From NCBI GenBank assembly GCA_001730085.1, contig MDLB01000104.1, forward strand, positions 6,337 through 70,336: a stretch of DNA of 64,000 nt, given 5' to 3'. Position 1 is the first letter of the stretch; every line of letters begins with the position of its first letter. The position numbers and the translations under genes were made by a program. Shown one piece after another: positions 48,469 through 57,114 of the stretch. The notes below the pieces were generated by a model. The model was not told the DNA's origin. It saw only the letters and a list, made by a program, of their open reading frames with translations, and made no database searches. This DNA comes from PVC group bacterium (ex Bugula neritina AB1) (lineage in GTDB: Bacteria; GCA-001730085).

Positions 48469-49824
48469 TCAACCCTCTTTTTCAATAGAATCAAGACCAT
48501 GAGCAATAATCCCCATAACATCCGTTTTAGAGGGACAAGCAAATGAGGCCAAAGCAAAGTCTTCCGGATCACATTCTAGCAACCCTAACGATTCTGCCTC
48601 ATCCCATTGCTCGGCTAAAATAGCCTTGATTAGAAAATACGTATAAATATCCAAGGAAATATACTGATCATAAACATCATTCATGACAATCGCACGATCA
48701 CTTCCATTAATAGAAGAATCTAAAGAGACGTCATTTCTAGGAAGAAAACCACCTAAGTAAGCCTTAGAAAAAGTATACTCACCCAAGCCTAATCTGAAAA
48801 ATCTAAGTAATTTTCTTTGAGGTTTATCTGGCAAAAGATGAACTTGTGAATGATAGTATCGAACAAATCCATTCTCTTCAATATTAGAACCATTCAAGAC
48901 ACTTCCAGATATATACAATAAATCTTCTTTTTGAAGAGAAGTCTCTCCATCTTTTACAATGTCAGAAATGGAAACACCTATATGCGTTCCAATATATCTT
49001 CTTTTCTCTTCAACAACACCTTCTCCTGTCAAAGCTATTACCTTGTTTGAATAAAAACGACCTTCTTTTGCAAAAAAACCTAGGCGCAAAACATCTTGAG
49101 CATCGATATAGGCTATAACCTCTTTTTTTCTCAAAGGGTCAATTTGACTAACAAAAGTACTAATATTTCCAGCAGGATGAGGTCCGGCAAAAGTATGATG
49201 CTCAACCCCTTCTGATTTACGCAAAACTTTGGATTCAGTATCAGCAGCATAACAGAGATGAACCTTACCATCTGTAAGCTTATTCAGAACATCCAATCCA
49301 GCTTGAAAAAGATCTCTTTTTCCCTCAACAACAATACCAAGGTCAAGGGCTAGGGGCTCAGTATTTAAAGCCTTAACAAAAATAGACTTGGGCTCAACCT
49401 GAGGATCTAAAATCTTAGAAAATGGTCTCTGACGTATAAATGCCCAAAGACCTGATTTTTGTAGAGCATCAACCCAGTCTTTACGAGAGCTTTCAGCAGA
49501 AAGAATCTCACTACGAACCTCTTCAGCATCAGGATTAACATCAATAACGACATTAATCAAAACCCTTTTCTCACCTCTATTGATCGCCTTTATAGATCCA
49601 CCCAGGGGAGCAACAATAACAGTCGCAGTTCCATTTTTATCCTCAAAAAGAGGATCTCCCTTTTTAATTGTCTGACCTACTTTAACAAGAAGACGAGGCT
49701 TAATACCCTTAAAATCTTCCGGGTGAATAGCAAGAGATGCAGGATATCCTCGATCATCTATGGTGGCAGAAGGTGATCCCTTTACCTTTATATTTTTACC
49801 TTTTTTGATCACAAAATAAGACAT
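48469..49824 (-). CDS. nqrA: Na+-translocating NADH:quinone reductase subunit A
   Basis: The 451-residue cytoplasmic peripheral subunit has the usual NqrA length. It begins with a beta-barrel/biotinyl-like region (SLAIHPEDFKGIKPRLLVKV, VAPLGGSIKAINRGEKR). Family segments GVEHHTFAGPHPAGN near 225 and LGEYTFSKAYLGGFLPRND near 350 are present. It binds quinone in the complex and carries no redox metal. It is the first gene of nqrABCDEF. Upstream lies a long gene-free stretch. No strong ribosome site is seen before the ATG, only AGGGTG ten or so bases upstream. Confidence 0.96.
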   Translation of the reverse strand: MSYFVIKKGKNIKVKGSPSATIDDRGYPASLAIHPEDFKGIKPRLLVKVGQTIKKGDPLFEDKNGTATVIVAPLGGSIKAINRGEKRVLINVVIDVNPDAEEVRSEILSAESSRKDWVDALQKSGLWAFIRQRPFSKILDPQVEPKSIFVKALNTEPLALDLGIVVEGKRDLFQAGLDVLNKLTDGKVHLCYAADTESKVLRKSEGVEHHTFAGPHPAGNISTFVSQIDPLRKKEVIAYIDAQDVLRLGFFAKEGRFYSNKVIALTGEGVVEEKRRYIGTHIGVSISDIVKDGETSLQKEDLLYISGSVLNGSNIEENGFVRYYHSQVHLLPDKPQRKLLRFFRLGLGEYTFSKAYLGGFLPRNDVSLDSSINGSDRAIVMNDVYDQYISLDIYTYFLIKAILAEQWDEAESLGLLECDPEDFALASFACPSKTDVMGIIAHGLDSIEKEG

Positions 49825-50757
49825 AAAATGTGTACACCCTAATACGTTTTTAAGAATTCAACAATAGCTTCACATTAACCTTTAAATAATAAAACCCACG
49901 TCCTTGAATTAAGTTCAAAGATGCGAGGGCTTCATTGCTTAAAAGTCAAACATAAAACTATGACATCAGCGAAAGAATTTTTTCGCTATAAAAGTCTAAA
50001 CATAATGATACTTTACAATTAAAAAAAAGTCATTCTCTAATCTAAATCAAAGAAATCAAGCACAAAGCTTGAACTTTTAGAAATGATATTTCAAATTAAT
50101 TATTGAAAGATATCGTGGATAAGTTATTCTAACACAAAAACTTTAAATCTCAACTACGCTTTTTTAAAAAAGTAAAAAATGATTAAACTTTTCACGAATT
50201 CTTACTATGAAAAACTAAATCATTTACTAACTAAAAAATTCTTTTTAAGATCAAAAACTCTTTTATAACTAAAGTTATTATTTTAAAATAACTTAAAAAA
50301 GCCTCTTAAATGTTTCCTTGAGCTCCTTTCAAAATATCGAATAAGATTTCTTAATCATTATGTCTATAAAAGAATCTGCCCTTTTTAAATATAAAGAATC
50401 CCTCGATAAGAATATGAGTTTTTCTTCACCCCCCCCCTAAAGCCTATTCCTCGAAAAAACATACACTATATTTGAACATTTAAATATCTATATGATTTTT
50501 TTACAAAGCACAAAGAAACATGTGATTTTTTCTCAAAAAAATTCTATTTGGAAGTTTTCAAAGTACTGAATAATTTTTTATTCGTTCTTTTAAAAAAATT
50601 ATCATTTTAAGGGTTACAAAAGGGGCGACAAAAAAATGAACAGTTATACAAATCACTTTAATTAAAGAATAAATACTATTTAAAAAAAAATTACTAATAA
50701 TTTAAAATGTAATTTTAAAAATTAATATTGAAAAATAAAGAAGCAAAGAAATATATA
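49825..50757. other. Gene-free AT-rich stretch upstream of nqrA
   Basis: I see no credible gene on either strand here. A small perfect inverted repeat (AGCGAAA 49968-49974, TTTCGCT 49981-49987) could form a hairpin in the nqr leader. A run of nine C lies at 50429-50437, unusual in this AT-rich sequence. A single DnaA-box-like CGTGGATAA occurs at 50114-50122. Promoters for nqr must lie here, but no convincing -35/-10 pair was found. Confidence 0.5.
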
Positions 50758-50819
50758 ATGAGAGCTAACCCAGTAAATTGGGGGTTTACTGGGTGTACTT
50801 GCGTACATTCAGCTCTCAT
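50758..50819 (-). ncRNA. Candidate structured RNA: perfect three-way junction
   Basis: Three nested/adjacent perfect stems occur in 62 bases. The closing stem pairs 50758-50766 with 50811-50819 (9 bp, ATGAGAGCT/AGCTCTCAT). Inside are a 9-bp hairpin 50769-50777/50785-50793 with a seven-base loop and a 5-bp hairpin 50794-50798/50803-50807. Read on the minus strand, the small hairpin has a GCAA (GNRA) tetraloop and the larger one a C-rich loop. A strong promoter lies upstream on the same strand. No open reading frame covers it. I do not recognise it as tRNA, SRP RNA, 6S, tmRNA, RNase P or a riboswitch I know. It could be a small RNA, an RNA control element or a mobile-element fold. Confidence 0.55.
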
Positions 50820-50897
50820 GTGTGCTTTGAGGGTTCTTTTAAAAAAACTGTTTTAAAAATCTTATTATAATTCAAACCCGTCTAAAGTAGTAAACAT

Positions 50898-50926
50898 ATA
50901 ATAACCTTCTTTTTTAAACTTGTCAA
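50898..50926 (-). promoter_or_regulatory. Strong sigma70-type promoter facing the three-way-junction RNA
   Basis: On the minus strand a perfect TTGACA (50921-50926) is followed by exactly 17 bases and TATTAT (50898-50903). Transcription would start near 50891 and run about 70 bases before entering the structured element at 50819. No protein gene lies downstream until nqrA, about 1 kb away, so the product is probably a small RNA. Confidence 0.6.
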
Positions 50927-51088
50927 GCATTATTTTATTATTTTAAAATGATTTAAAAAACGAAATTACATTTCATTTTTAAATTTAAAAAGATCTTCTT
51001 TGTAAAGAAAAAAAATATCAAATAAAGACAAATTCTCTTTACTTTAAAATCTTCATTATTACCAACTAAAAAAAATAAAGAATTCGTA

Positions 51089-51127
51089 AAAGAGCGAAAG
51101 AGCGAAAGAGCGAAAGAGCGAAAGAGC
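51089..51127. repeat. 8-bp tandem repeat (AAAGAGCG, 4.9 copies)
   Basis: Four perfect copies of AAAGAGCG and a 7/8 partial copy lie head to tail in intergenic DNA, 49 bases beyond the 3' end of the acetyltransferase gene. Such short tandem repeats change copy number by slipped-strand replication. No gene start is close enough on the minus strand for an obvious phase-variation role. Confidence 0.9.
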
Positions 51128-51175
51128 ACAATAAATCTCTAATTATTAGGAATATTTGCTTTAAATGCCTTTTTT

Positions 51176-51649
51176 CTATGCAAGCTTCTTCTGTAAAATC
51201 AACACTGAACGATTTACAGCTATTTCAAAACTTTTTTTCTCTGAAAAACCTACCTTTAAAGCTAAAGAGACCATTGCGAGCATATCATCCGTACAACGCA
51301 ACTCTATACTTTTGAAACCCTTTTTTCTTGCCACACCTAAAATATGCGACATCAAACGCATACCATAGCCTCTTTTTTGGTAATTCTTGGAAACAAAACA
51401 TCTTCTAACAAGAGCAACATCCCCAAAATCTTCTTTTAAAGCTATCGTTCCAAAAATCTCTAACTCATCATGATCTTCAATAACAGCAAACGTATCCCTA
51501 CCTTGACAATAAGACATATAAATATCTTCCAAATCCTCGTAACGAAAGGGTCTCAATCTCTTTGCTTTATCAAAACTTTTTTCATTAATACTTTTTATCA
51601 AAGCTAAAACTATTGATTGGTCTTCTTTTTTAAAATCCCTAATAATCAT
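51176..51649 (-). CDS. GNAT family N-acetyltransferase
   Basis: The protein is 157 residues from the preferred ATG (MIIRDFKKEDQSIVLALI). An upstream in-frame TTG at 51658 is less likely because AAAAGGA is correctly spaced only for the ATG. The GNAT fold is visible: beta-4 region VALVRRCFVSKNYQKRGYGM near 87-106, containing the acetyl-CoA pyrophosphate loop (Q/R-x-x-G-x-G/A as QKRGYGM), then a helix LMSHILGVARKKGFKSIELR and a C-terminal strand. The substrate cannot be predicted. It is flanked by long gene-free DNA on both sides, so it is probably a single-gene unit. Confidence 0.85.
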   Translation of the reverse strand: MIIRDFKKEDQSIVLALIKSINEKSFDKAKRLRPFRYEDLEDIYMSYCQGRDTFAVIEDHDELEIFGTIALKEDFGDVALVRRCFVSKNYQKRGYGMRLMSHILGVARKKGFKSIELRCTDDMLAMVSLALKVGFSEKKSFEIAVNRSVLILQKKLA

Positions 51650-51908
51650 CACACACAATCCTTTTTAAAAAGTCTTTGAACCTAAACAGCTTAATAAAAA
51701 ACATCTCATCAATCGCAAAACAAGTCTCAATATTTCTAGGCATTCTTTTAAAAACTTATTCTATTAAGAAAACATGCACCTAAAGAAATTATAAATTTAT
51801 ATCAAAATAAAAAAAATCAGCACACATGATCCCCCAATAAATACTAGGGAAATTTTACAATCACCTCAACCCCCTACAGAAAGGCTTTAAACGTTATCCA
51901 AAAAAATA

Positions 51909-51981
51909 TGGAGCTGGGGGGGCTCGAACCCCCGACCTTCTGAATGCCATTCAGACGCGCTTCCAACTGCGCCACAGCCCC
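51909..51981 (-). tRNA. tRNA-Ala (anticodon GGC)
   Basis: The 73-base minus-strand sequence folds into a full cloverleaf. The acceptor stem GGGGCTG/CAGCTCC contains the G3:U70 wobble pair that identifies alanine tRNAs. The anticodon arm TCTGA-ATGGCAT-TCAGA gives anticodon GGC. The T arm GGGGG-TTCGAGC-CCCCC is regular. The discriminator is A, and the CCA end is not encoded, so it must be added by CCA transferase. It stands alone between recA and the acetyltransferase. Confidence 0.95.
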
Positions 51982-52024
51982 TATTTTTTTTTAATAATAA
52001 AAACCCAAGAATAAGAATTGTAAC

Positions 52025-52030
52025 ATTATA
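52025..52030 (-). promoter_or_regulatory. Likely -10 box of the tRNA-Ala promoter
   Basis: A perfect TATAAT on the minus strand lies 43 bases upstream of the tRNA 5' end; a weak CTGAAC is 17 bases further upstream. The spacing suits a short tRNA leader. The -35 match is poor, so confidence is modest. Confidence 0.4.
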
Positions 52031-52104
52031 CAAAACTTTTTTACAAAGTTCAGTTTATATCTACACGCCTCATAAAAATTTTTATCTATAAAAACACTCG
52101 ACAA

Positions 52105-53157
52105 TCAAACTTCTTTTTTTTCAATTGCCTCCAACTCTTTTGCATCTGAACCTAAGGTCACTTCTAAGATTTCTTTCTCTAACTGATTGGCCAAGTCAGC
52201 ATTCTCTTTAAAAAAAAGCCGAACATTCTCTTTTCCCTGACCAACACGCTGATCTTTATACGAGAACCAAGAACCTGACTTTTCAAGAAGCTTATGCTGA
52301 ACACCCATATCAATCAAAGCGCTTTCACGAGAAATACCTTCCCCAAAAATAATATCCATCTCAACCATCTTAAATGGCGGTGCCATTTTATTTTTAACAA
52401 CCTTCACACGAACTTTATTACCTATAAGGTCATCGCCCTTTTTGATTGATGTTACTTTACGAACCTCTAAGCGCATAGAAGAATAGAACTTAAGAGCATT
52501 CCCCCCTGTTGTCGTCTCTGGATTCCCATAAACAACCCCTATCTTCATACGGATTTGGTTAATAAAAACAACACATGCTCGACTTCTATTTATAATGGCT
52601 GTCAACTTTCTCAATGCTTGAGACATCAATCGAGCATGAACACCCATATGACTATCCCCCATATCCCCTTCTATTTCGACACGAGGAACTAACGCTGCAA
52701 CAGAATCTACTACAATAAAATCAACAGCATTACTACGCACCAACAAGTCACATATTTCTAAAGCCTGCTCACCCGTATCTGGCTGAGAAACCAAAAGGTT
52801 ATCTAAATCGATCCCAAGTTTTTTAGCATATATTGGATCCAAAGCATGCTCTGCATCAATAAAAGCTGCTGTTCCTCCTTGAGCTTGAGCTTCAGCGATC
52901 GCGTGCAATGTTAAAGTGGTTTTTCCAGAAGATTCCGGACCAAAAATTTCAACAATCCTTCCCCTTGGAAACCCTCCAATCCCCATAGCAACATCCAAAG
53001 GCAATGCACCACTCTTAATAACAGGAACATCGAGCTTAAAACCATCTCCGAGCTTCATGATAGCTCCCTTGCCAAACTGCTTCTCAATCTGACCAAGGGC
53101 TAAATTTAAAGCCTCAACTTTATCTGAATTTTGTGAATCTTTCACCTTTACACTCAT
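52105..53157 (-). CDS. recA: Recombinase RecA
   Basis: The 350-residue RecA is of normal length. Walker [10 protein letters not shown] lies near residue 74 and Walker [11 protein letters not shown] near 148. Loop regions are also visible: [18 protein letters not shown] near 168-185 and the [22 protein letters not shown] region near 208-229. The tail is acidic as usual. It forms filaments on single-stranded DNA for strand exchange and SOS signalling. The ATG is preceded by AGGAGAG. No recognisable LexA box was seen upstream, and no recX follows. It appears to be its own transcription unit. Confidence 0.98.
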   Translation of the reverse strand: MSVKVKDSQNSDKVEALNLALGQIEKQFGKGAIMKLGDGFKLDVPVIKSGALPLDVAMGIGGFPRGRIVEIFGPESSGKTTLTLHAIAEAQAQGGTAAFIDAEHALDPIYAKKLGIDLDNLLVSQPDTGEQALEICDLLVRSNAVDFIVVDSVAALVPRVEIEGDMGDSHMGVHARLMSQALRKLTAIINRSRACVVFINQIRMKIGVVYGNPETTTGGNALKFYSSMRLEVRKVTSIKKGDDLIGNKVRVKVVKNKMAPPFKMVEMDIIFGEGISRESALIDMGVQHKLLEKSGSWFSYKDQRVGQGKENVRLFFKENADLANQLEKEILEVTLGSDAKELEAIEKKEV

Positions 53158-53608
53158 AAAAATACTCTCCTAAAAAACAATGTTAAAAAAATCATTAAGC
53201 GACAAGTGTAAAAGCCATTAAAGCTCTTCTTAAAAGACGGTTACAAAAAAACTGAGACACTCTTTGAACGCTTTTCTAAAAAATCTATTTGGAAAAAAAT
53301 TCACACATTTTACTTAAGCACAGAGATTACTCTAAAATAACAAAAATTTTTAAAAGAAATCAAATAAAACCAAACAATTTATCTCATTCGGAAGATTTTA
53401 CTAACAATAAGCCTTAGAAATTTATAAAAATCTAACAAGCTTTTTTTAAGTTCTTTTAAAAAATTTTGTCACTTTGAAAAAGAAATTTCAAACGGCCAAA
53501 GGCACATTCTAACATAAAAGCGTAACCTCTGCACATTTCAAAATACCTCTTATAAAATATTGCAAAGTAAGCGATCTGAGTATAGCTTTTTACGAAAAAT
53601 TAAAGATT
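53158..53608. other. Gene-free stretch between the coiled-coil gene and recA
   Basis: This AT-rich DNA must hold the recA promoter and the end of the coiled-coil transcript. I found no open frame, tRNA, convincing terminator hairpin or clear -35/-10 pair, and no canonical SOS box. Confidence 0.4.
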
Positions 53609-54997
53609 CTATGAGCAAGAAAAAGAGTCTTCTATAAGCTCAAGAAGACGTTTATTCTCAGCTTCTATCAACAAAATTTTCTGATCTCTCATACGAATAT
53701 CTAACAGCAAAGAGTCTTGATCATTTAGAATTTTGTCATCTTTCTTCTGAATCAAGTTCACCTCATCTACCTTTTGATGCTTCTCAAAGACAGAAATCAT
53801 CTCATCAATGCTACCTCTAGAAAGAGGTTTGGTTGAATCATTTTTAAAAACAATTGATTGACCCAAATAAGAAGTCTCTCTTAGATGATTTTTCCATTTT
53901 GAGCTTTTTTGTGACTTCATTGTAAGCTTCTTATAAAGCTCTCTATTTTCTTCTTTTAATTTTTTATTTTCATCTAAAAGTCTCTCTTCAAAAACCCTGG
54001 AAACATTTTCAGCACCAGCACTTTTCATATCTACAGAAAGTTGCTTACATTTACCTGATAAAATTTTTATCTTCCTCTGACAAAGTCCAACCATCTTCTC
54101 AACTTGATCTTTATTACGTTGCATTTTCTCTCTATGCAAAACTGAATTTTCCAATAAATCTTTCATGCTTTGAATTTTTTTACGCAAACCCTCATGTTCA
54201 TTTGTTTGATAAGACCCAAGAGCACCGAAAGAATCTTTCTTTTTATTCAAAGACATAAATGAAAAAGTCTTTTTACAAAAAAGCTGCTGAAACCTTTCGG
54301 TATCAAAAGATATTTTGTCAAAAGAACCGCCTTTGCCTACAAAAAGTTTTTTCTTCGCCAAAACTTTTTCATATTCCTTTAATTTCTCCTGTAACTTTAT
54401 AATATTTTTATCTTTTTCCATCAAATGCTTTTCAAAATCACCCGCCAACCGTTTCTCTAACAAAAAAATTTCTTGATTAAGCTTACGTATGTGTCGATTA
54501 TAAAGCTTCGCTTCAGATTCATAATGAAACATCTGTCTTCTCATTTGATCATTAAGCTTATCCAAATATTTAAGCTTAGATTTTAAAGAGGTTTCATCAT
54601 TAAAAAGCTCTTCCTGGTGCAGATTTTTCACTATTTTTGAAACATCTTGATTTTTAGATGTCGTTTCAGTTGAAATATTTTTTTTTGGATCAATCTTAGA
54701 AGGAAAAACTCCAACCTTATAAGGTGTCTTAGGATAGTTTTTTTTCATCGAAAAGCTTTTGGATAACATAGGAAAGTCTGTGAACTCAACTTTTTTTCTA
54801 GCACGAACATTTTTATAAACAACCTTAGGGTCAAAAGATATTTTTCTTAAATCATTATTCATATTTTTAGAAATATCTCGGAAAGATTTTGGCACACAAA
54901 AATCAGATATAAGGCGATTCAAAGCCTCTGAAGAAAAAAGATCTTCACTAGATGCAACAACAGACAGAATCAATGCACAAAAACACACAAACCTCAT
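53609..54997 (-). CDS. Exported coiled-coil protein of unknown function
   Basis: The 462-residue protein has a signal peptide (FVCFCALILSVVASSEDLFS) and a mixed region to ~130. Three long coiled-coil stretches follow, at about 135-220, 275-345 and 345-400, with heptad Leu/Ile/Lys/Glu patterns (LDKLNDQMRRQMFHYESEAK; LFKELKEENRELYKKL-like segments), then a final short helix near 425-455. Phe-rich spots (FSFMSLNKKKDSF) break the coils. No enzyme motif is seen. It lies downstream of ftsQ in the cell-wall region, which hints at an envelope or division role, but this is only position. A palindrome sits 43 bases before its start. Confidence 0.75.
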   Translation of the reverse strand: MRFVCFCALILSVVASSEDLFSSEALNRLISDFCVPKSFRDISKNMNNDLRKISFDPKVVYKNVRARKKVEFTDFPMLSKSFSMKKNYPKTPYKVGVFPSKIDPKKNISTETTSKNQDVSKIVKNLHQEELFNDETSLKSKLKYLDKLNDQMRRQMFHYESEAKLYNRHIRKLNQEIFLLEKRLAGDFEKHLMEKDKNIIKLQEKLKEYEKVLAKKKLFVGKGGSFDKISFDTERFQQLFCKKTFSFMSLNKKKDSFGALGSYQTNEHEGLRKKIQSMKDLLENSVLHREKMQRNKDQVEKMVGLCQRKIKILSGKCKQLSVDMKSAGAENVSRVFEERLLDENKKLKEENRELYKKLTMKSQKSSKWKNHLRETSYLGQSIVFKNDSTKPLSRGSIDEMISVFEKHQKVDEVNLIQKKDDKILNDQDSLLLDIRMRDQKILLIEAENKRLLELIEDSFSCS

Positions 54998-55330
54998 TAT
55001 GTTTCTCCCCCCAAAAGAACTTTTTTTAAATTTTCCATCAAATGTAAAAATTTTTCCCTATTACATTTTTACATTCGAATAATCCAAAAGGAAATTACAA
55101 AAAAGCCACAGATAAAATATATTTACACACACACATTTTTTAAAATTAACTTCGTTTAAAATTTAACAAAAACAAATCTTTGAGACATTTGATTTTTTTT
55201 AGTTTTCAAAAAAAGATATTCAAAAAACTAATATTTCCCAATATCAAAATATCACAACCAAAGTTAATTTCAAGAAATTTGATCACATGTTATCACAAAA
55301 ACACTTCTAACTAAAAGCTTTTTATATAAA
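54998..55330. other. Gene-free stretch with an 11-bp palindrome
   Basis: No gene is seen. A perfect inverted repeat, AATGTAAAAAT at 55041-55051 and ATTTTTACATT at 55065-55075 with a 13-base spacer, lies 43 bases upstream of the coiled-coil gene and could be an operator or a leader hairpin. The rest is AT-rich. Confidence 0.6.
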
Positions 55331-56134
55331 TCATCTTTTTCTTGGTCGCACAATAACCCCTCCAAAGCGCAGATCAACATAGCTCGCTGTCTGTATCGAT
55401 GCCTTTTTTTTATGTAATATCACAGACAAGGCCTTAAGCTTTTTTTGAAAATCACTCCCACCCATATATATTTTAATATTGTTTCTTGTTATTAAAGCAA
55501 CTTGTTTTATATTACTTATATCAACTGTTTTAATTTTTAAAAAGATAGCCACATCCGATAAAAAAAAAGTCTGCAATACCTCTAATGCTTTCAACATCTT
55601 CAAAGACGACGATCTTTGACCCACAACAAGCTTTTCTTCCAAATACTCTATTCCTTTAACGAGAGGCTCTTCCCCTTCCCTATAGTCATTCATCATTCGC
55701 ATAATATAGCCTTCCTCATCAACCTCATAATGATGTCCGCCATATAAAAAAATCAGATAAGGCATCCTCTCTTCCAAAGAAACGTCCAATGTGTCTGGCA
55801 AAGTCCTTGTCATATGAGCTTTTTTCACATAAGGATGAGCCAAAAGCCTATTAACCATTTTTCTCATATTTATATCAAAAATATGCTGTTCTGATGGTAA
55901 GTGCAAAATCTTTTGAATATCAGACTGTTTCAACCTTTTTTGCCCCTGCACCCTTATTTTTCTCAATAAAAACATCTCAGACAAATAAACGCTATCGTAA
56001 AGAGTATAGCCGCCATAAACAAGAGGCGCAAAGGTCGCCAAAATGAGTAAAATTTTCCAAATCAAAAAAACACTTGCTTGTCGTCTTTTACGATGAATTT
56101 TTTTACCAAAAACTTTCCTTTTTTTCTTTTTCAA
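55331..56134 (-). CDS. ftsQ: Cell division protein FtsQ
   Basis: The protein is 267 residues from a TTG that has GAGGG seven bases upstream; a TTG 36 bases earlier is also in frame. The very basic cytoplasmic tail (KKKKRKVFGKKIHRKRRQ) precedes one membrane helix (~22-42). A POTRA domain follows (LLRKIRVQGQKRLKQSDIQ), then the FtsQ beta domain (YVKKAHMTRTLPDTLDVSLE; HYEVDEEGYIM; VDLRFGGVIV at the end). FtsQ joins FtsB and FtsL in the divisome. It lies 44 or more bases after ddl, as in the usual mur-ddl-ftsQ order, but no ftsA or ftsZ follows. Confidence 0.92.
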   Translation of the reverse strand: MKKKKRKVFGKKIHRKRRQASVFLIWKILLILATFAPLVYGGYTLYDSVYLSEMFLLRKIRVQGQKRLKQSDIQKILHLPSEQHIFDINMRKMVNRLLAHPYVKKAHMTRTLPDTLDVSLEERMPYLIFLYGGHHYEVDEEGYIMRMMNDYREGEEPLVKGIEYLEEKLVVGQRSSSLKMLKALEVLQTFFLSDVAIFLKIKTVDISNIKQVALITRNNIKIYMGGSDFQKKLKALSVILHKKKASIQTASYVDLRFGGVIVRPRKR

Positions 56135-56214
56135 GTGATTACCCTCTTTTTTAAGATAACTTTTAAGCAAAACTTTGCGTTACTACCAACGACAAATTCT
56201 TTTCTTTAAAGGAC

Positions 56215-57114
56215 TTATTCGGTTCTTTTTTTTAAACTATTATTAACAATTCTAACACAAAGATCTTCGAAGCTAACTCCCCTATAAGATGCTGCAAGAG
56301 GCACCAAACTTCTTTCAGTAAAACCTGGAACTGTATTTATTTCTAAGACATATGGCCCTTCTTTCGAAAGAATAAAATCCAGTCTAAATAAATTTTTCAA
56401 AGAAAAACTGTTCAGAATTTTAGCAACCATTTTTTTGATAAGATATTTTTCTTCATCATTTATTTCTGGCGCACAAATATAATTGGTTCTTGTAGAATAA
56501 TATTTAGCATGATAGTCAAAAAAACGATCATTAGATATGATTTCAATAGGGTCTAAAACTTCTCCATCAACCACAGAAAGAACCATCTCACGCCCTTCCA
56601 CTTTTTTTTCAACCAAAAGAATATCATCATACTCCAAAGCCTTAAACAAAGCCTTCTGATAATCTTCTTTCTTTTCAACTAAAGAAACTCCAAAACTTGA
56701 TCCCTGTGAAATAGGCTTAACAAACCAGGGCATTTCAAATTCAGGCACTCTTTCAAACATATTTTTAGAATGAAGAGCTATATATTGCGGAATCATTATT
56801 CCCTCTCTCAAAAAAACACTTTTGCTAATCAACTTATTAAAAAATAACCAACAGGTATAAGCATCAGGCCCTGTAAAAGAGACATTTTTTTTTGCCAAAA
56901 ACTCCTGCAAATGGCCACTCTCCCCAACACCACCGTGCATCATAATAAAAGCCAGATCACATTTAGCAAAGTCCAAATAAGGAAAAGTCTTCCAATCGCA
57001 ATCGACAAGTTCTACCTTGTACCCTCTACTCATCAATGCCTTATGTACTGCCTTCCCAGATTTCAAAGAAATGTTTTTCTCAGAAGAGTTCCCTCCGTAC
57101 AAAACCCAAATCAT
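56215..57114 (-). CDS. ddl: D-alanine--D-alanine ligase
   Basis: This is a 299-residue ATP-grasp enzyme that joins two D-Ala for peptidoglycan. Family motifs are in order: YGGNSSEKNISLKSG near residue 6, MHGGVGESGHLQ near 58, WFVKPISQGSSFGVS near 129, DDILLVEKKVEGREM near 168, and LEINTVPGFTERSLVP near 259. The usual GEDG reads GESG here. It shares one base with the murB stop (TAATG), so they are translated together, and ftsQ follows. Length is typical of the short Ddl form. Confidence 0.97.
   Translation of the reverse strand: MIWVLYGGNSSEKNISLKSGKAVHKALMSRGYKVELVDCDWKTFPYLDFAKCDLAFIMMHGGVGESGHLQEFLAKKNVSFTGPDAYTCWLFFNKLISKSVFLREGIMIPQYIALHSKNMFERVPEFEMPWFVKPISQGSSFGVSLVEKKEDYQKALFKALEYDDILLVEKKVEGREMVLSVVDGEVLDPIEIISNDRFFDYHAKYYSTRTNYICAPEINDEEKYLIKKMVAKILNSFSLKNLFRLDFILSKEGPYVLEINTVPGFTERSLVPLAASYRGVSFEDLCVRIVNNSLKKRTE

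Noticed and set aside
50114-50122. DnaA-box-like CGTGGATAA in an AT-rich gene-free stretch, possible oriC
   Set aside because: Only one near-match was found, with no cluster of boxes and no dnaA, dnaN or gidA nearby.
50758-50819. Three-way junction as a hammerhead or other self-cleaving ribozyme
   Set aside because: The conserved CUGANGA and GAAA core segments are absent from the junction on both strands.
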